The translations under genes were made by a program, and so were the position numbers. Shown piece by piece: positions 61,909 through 64,000 of a stretch of 64,000 nt of DNA. Numbering within the stretch: the stretch's first letter is position 1; the number at the start of each line of letters is the position of its first letter. Under the pieces are notes generated by a model. It was not told where the DNA came from, did no database searches, and saw only the letters and a program-made list of their open reading frames with translations. The stretch spans positions 62,001-126,000 of the forward strand of contig NZ_JACVOY010000005.1 of NCBI RefSeq assembly GCF_018882185.1, written 5' to 3'. The stretch comes from Polynucleobacter sp. AP-Latsch-80-C2 (lineage in GTDB: Bacteria > Pseudomonadota > Gammaproteobacteria > Burkholderiales > Burkholderiaceae).

Positions 61909-62367
61909 ATGTCCAACTTAAGCCTTAACCACTTCTCCATTCGCAGTCTTGAAATTGAAAAAACGACTGAGTTCTTTACTAAATTATTGGGCTTAACTGT
62001 TGGACCAAGACCAGAATTTCCCTTTCCTGGTGTATGGCTCTATAACGGTGATGAGAGTAGCTGGGCCAATGCCGTACTCCATCTGATTGCGATTGATAAG
62101 AATGATCCCAATGGCTTAAAGAAATATCTTGGAGATCGCGATCCTTCTTCTCTGCACGGCTCAGGTGCAGTTGACCATATTGCCTTCTTTGCAAATGGTC
62201 TCGAAGAAAAAATTGCACTGCTTCAATCCATGAAGGTTCAATACCGCGAGCGTACCGTTCCAGTTCTCAAACTCCATCAGATCTTTCTAGATGATCCCAA
62301 TGGTGTGGTCATCGAATTGAACTATCCAGCAGAAGAAAAAGCTGCTTTAGACGCCAAGGCGGCATAA
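61909..62367 (+). CDS. VOC-superfamily (glyoxalase/dioxygenase-fold) protein
   Basis: A 152-residue single-domain VOC protein with L-N-H-F-S-I-R-S near the N-terminus, G-A-V-D-H-I-A-F-F, and D-P-N-G-V-V-I-E-L-N near the end, giving the His/His/Glu metal pattern. It could be an isomerase, a lyase or an extradiol-type dioxygenase. It sits 14 bases after the TetR gene and 10 before the monooxygenase. Confidence 0.85.
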   Translation: MSNLSLNHFSIRSLEIEKTTEFFTKLLGLTVGPRPEFPFPGVWLYNGDESSWANAVLHLIAIDKNDPNGLKKYLGDRDPSSLHGSGAVDHIAFFANGLEEKIALLQSMKVQYRERTVPVLKLHQIFLDDPNGVVIELNYPAEEKAALDAKAA

Positions 62368-62377
62368 GAAAGCATTC

Positions 62378-63643
62378 ATGGCAAAAATTCTGGTAGTGGG
62401 CGGATCTCTTGGAGGCTTATTTGCAGCGAATATGTTGCTGCGCCAAGGTCATGACGTCACCTTATTGGAGAAAGCCCTAGGTTCACTAGATGGTAGAGGT
62501 GCAGGGATTGTGACGCACGATGCTTTAGCGAATGCGCTGCGTGCTGCCGGTGTAACAGTAGATGACACCCTGGGTGTTCCAGTAACAAAGCGAGTGACGC
62601 TAGGTGAAGATGGGCAAAGCCTGGGTGAAATGGAGTTGTCACAAGTATTAACCTCTTGGAGTCGCTTGTATCAGATGCTTAAAGAAAGCTTTCCTAGCGA
62701 ACGCTATCTACAGGGCAAAACCGTCATTGCAGTCAAGCAAGATAATGATGCTGTGTATGTAAGCTGCGAAGACGGCAGTCAATACGAAGCAGAAGTATTA
62801 ATTGCTTCTGATGGAATCCGCTCTGGGGTCAGAGCACAAGTCGCTCCAGAGATCCAACCTGAATATGCTGGTTACATTGCCTGGCGTGGTGTATGTGATG
62901 AAGCCTGTCTCTCCAAATACACCTTAGATACCTTATTCAATCGTTTTGGCTTTTGCCTACCAAATGGCGAACAAATGCTGGGCTATCCAGTAGCAGGATC
63001 AGGCAATGACACACGTCCAGGAAAGCGCCGTTACAACTTTGTCTGGTATCGCCCCGCCTCTGAAAACGATGAGCTTGTTAGTCTCTTGACGGATGATGAT
63101 GGCCACTACTATCCAGCCGGAATTCCACCTCTGAAAGTTTCCTGGAAACATATTCACAAAATGCGCCAAAAAGCCAAAGAGATTCTGGCGCCGCAATACG
63201 CAGAGATCCTGGAAAAAACGGCAGCGCCATTCTTGCAGGCGATTTACGATGTGCGCTCCGAGGAAATTGTATTTGGGCGCATTGCTTTAATGGGTGATGC
63301 TGCTTTCGTTGGAAGGCCACATGTCGGTATGGGCGTCACTAAGGCAGGCGATGAGGCAATGGTGATTGCTAAACATATTGCCCAACTGGGGGCAACTCCC
63401 GCTGCATTGCAAGCGTATAGAGATGAGCGGCTTCAACTGGGTCAGCAAGTGGTAGCCAGAGCGCAATATTTAGGTCGATATATGCAGGCCCAGGGTAGCA
63501 AAGGTACCCCTAATAGCGAAAACCTGAAACGCAATGCCGACACAGTCATGGCTGAAACTGCAATCGATATCAGTGATTTATTAGCCCAAGGGAAAGCAGT
63601 GCCTGAGTCCACGCATTCATTGGTGCATTCAGTTAAGATTTAG
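62378..63643 (+). CDS. FAD-dependent monooxygenase (2,6-dihydroxypyridine-3-hydroxylase-like)
   Basis: A 421-residue aromatic hydroxylase with V-V-G-G-S-L-G-G-L-F-A-A near the start, L-I-A-S-D-G-I-R-S-G-V-R mid-protein and G-R-I-A-L-M-G-D-A-A-F-V-G-R-P-H-V-G-M-G near residue 310. The early G-R-G-A-G-I-V-T-H and the overall layout recall the DHPH/FAD-binding-domain group of hydroxylases acting on dihydroxypyridines. Together with the molybdenum hydroxylase this suggests N-heteroaromatic hydroxylation. A short VOC gene precedes it. Confidence 0.85.
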   Translation: MAKILVVGGSLGGLFAANMLLRQGHDVTLLEKALGSLDGRGAGIVTHDALANALRAAGVTVDDTLGVPVTKRVTLGEDGQSLGEMELSQVLTSWSRLYQMLKESFPSERYLQGKTVIAVKQDNDAVYVSCEDGSQYEAEVLIASDGIRSGVRAQVAPEIQPEYAGYIAWRGVCDEACLSKYTLDTLFNRFGFCLPNGEQMLGYPVAGSGNDTRPGKRRYNFVWYRPASENDELVSLLTDDDGHYYPAGIPPLKVSWKHIHKMRQKAKEILAPQYAEILEKTAAPFLQAIYDVRSEEIVFGRIALMGDAAFVGRPHVGMGVTKAGDEAMVIAKHIAQLGATPAALQAYRDERLQLGQQVVARAQYLGRYMQAQGSKGTPNSENLKRNADTVMAETAIDISDLLAQGKAVPESTHSLVHSVKI

Positions 63644-63694
63644 AACATAAAAAAGTATTCTTATTTAAACAGGTTTTATATGGAGGAGACAACC

Positions 63695-64000
63695 ATGAAA
63701 CAAAAAGTAACGAATCAATCCAGAAGAAAAGTATTGATCGGTGGAGCTGCCGTAGCGAGCACTCCACTCTGGTTAAACGTAGCAAATGCTCAAGCAGACA
63801 CCATTAAGATTGGTTTTCCAACACCCTTAACCGGCCCCTTCTCTGCAGAAGCACAAGACCAAGTCAAGGCTGCTGAATTGGCTATCAAAGAATTTAATGA
63901 TGCCGGCGGCTTTAATGGACGCAAAGCTGAACTCTTAGTGCGCGATGACAAACTCAACCCAGGTGAAGCTGCAACTCGCACCCTAGAGTTGATTGAAAAA
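63695..64000 (+). CDS. Branched-chain-type (LivK family) ABC receptor, 3' end cut by window
   Basis: The first 102 residues of a periplasmic receptor. A signal with S-R-R-K-V-L-I-G-G (twin-arginine-like) ends near A-N-A-Q-A. Then I-K-I-G-F-P-T-P-L-T-G-P-F-S and A-I-K-E-F-N-D-A-G-G-F-N-G-R-K open the type I fold used for amino acids and aromatic acids. GGAGGAG at 63682-63688 is a strong ribosome site. Last visible gene of the TetR-headed plus-strand run, it may import the locus substrate. Confidence 0.87.
   Translation, partial: MKQKVTNQSRRKVLIGGAAVASTPLWLNVANAQADTIKIGFPTPLTGPFSAEAQDQVKAAELAIKEFNDAGGFNGRKAELLVRDDKLNPGEAATRTLELIEK

Noticed and set aside
1..64000. Prophage, insertion sequence, integron or CRISPR
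   Set aside because: No transposase, integrase, phage structural genes, direct-repeat arrays or terminal inverted repeats of the right size were seen.
1..64000. tRNA or rRNA genes
   Set aside because: No T-loop-like GGTTCGAATCC pattern in a clover-leaf setting, nor conserved rRNA blocks, was found in the intergenic gaps, all under about 300 bases. Reading was by eye, so a search with a covariance model could still find a small RNA.

Overview
The window reads as ordinary chromosome of a free-living, aerobic betaproteobacterium of the Burkholderiaceae, most like Polynucleobacter or a close freshwater relative. The reasons are a moderate base composition (mid-40s percent GC by eye), tight gene packing with short overlaps, five Bug/TctC-type solute receptors, CoxLMS-type molybdenum hydroxylase genes, OxyR next to rubrerythrin, and many small families typical of Burkholderiales. 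I saw no tRNA, rRNA, CRISPR array, insertion sequence or prophage. No gene-free stretch exceeds about 300 bases. The assignment rests on protein resemblance from memory, not on a search.

Layout. 1-4651: an oligopeptide ABC transporter (yejB, truncated by the window edge, and yejA) divergent from fabI and a chromate-transporter gene. 4674-8873: a catabolic run of hotdog-fold hydratase, MmgE/PrpD protein, CitE-type lyase and Bug receptor, probably cleaving a C5 or C6 di- or tricarboxylate through a CoA ester. 8951-11738: a Bug receptor overlapping an exported class II aldolase, divergent from a fumarylacetoacetate-hydrolase-family gene. 11809-14024: feoAB with a Fur-box-like palindrome. 14147-17751: paiB-like gene, then molybdate/tungstate genes (modA, a ModE-type regulator with a ligand domain, tupA, a molbindin). 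17791-25759: an exported two-repeat protein, a GNAT-thioesterase fusion, a thiol dioxygenase, rhlE, a Tat-exported transglutaminase-like protein, a TlpA-like thioredoxin, selD and a beta-hydroxyacid dehydrogenase.

25821-41657: mostly single genes, including two more Bug receptors, a four-domain rhodanese protein, a Tat-exported FAH-family protein, a phasin-like coiled coil, a truncated haemoglobin, TerC, a channel-like protein with an odd filter, LOG, a beta-CASP nuclease, nnrD and an EamA exporter. 41704-48796: a class V aminotransferase, tcuBA, an EamA transporter, an FMN-dependent alpha-hydroxyacid oxidase and a DUF4239 gene that seems to start at ATT. 48862-53869: a Fur-box-preceded cytochrome b561, then oxyR/nemA divergent from rubrerythrin, rubredoxin and rubredoxin reductase, which together look like a complete NADH-to-peroxide chain.

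53973-64000: a PuuD-type membrane protein, a fifth Bug receptor, a 3-hydroxybutyrate-dehydrogenase-like gene, and a divergent catabolic locus. On the minus strand lie coxG-, coxM-, coxS- and coxL-like genes. On the plus strand lie a TetR regulator, a VOC protein, a dihydroxypyridine-hydroxylase-like flavin monooxygenase and a branched-chain-type receptor cut by the window end. This locus is the best candidate for an undescribed pathway, possibly N-heteroaromatic or other ring hydroxylation. The molybdate/tungstate genes at 15-17 kb could help supply its cofactor metal. Convergent gene pairs are usually separated by clear bidirectional hairpin terminators.
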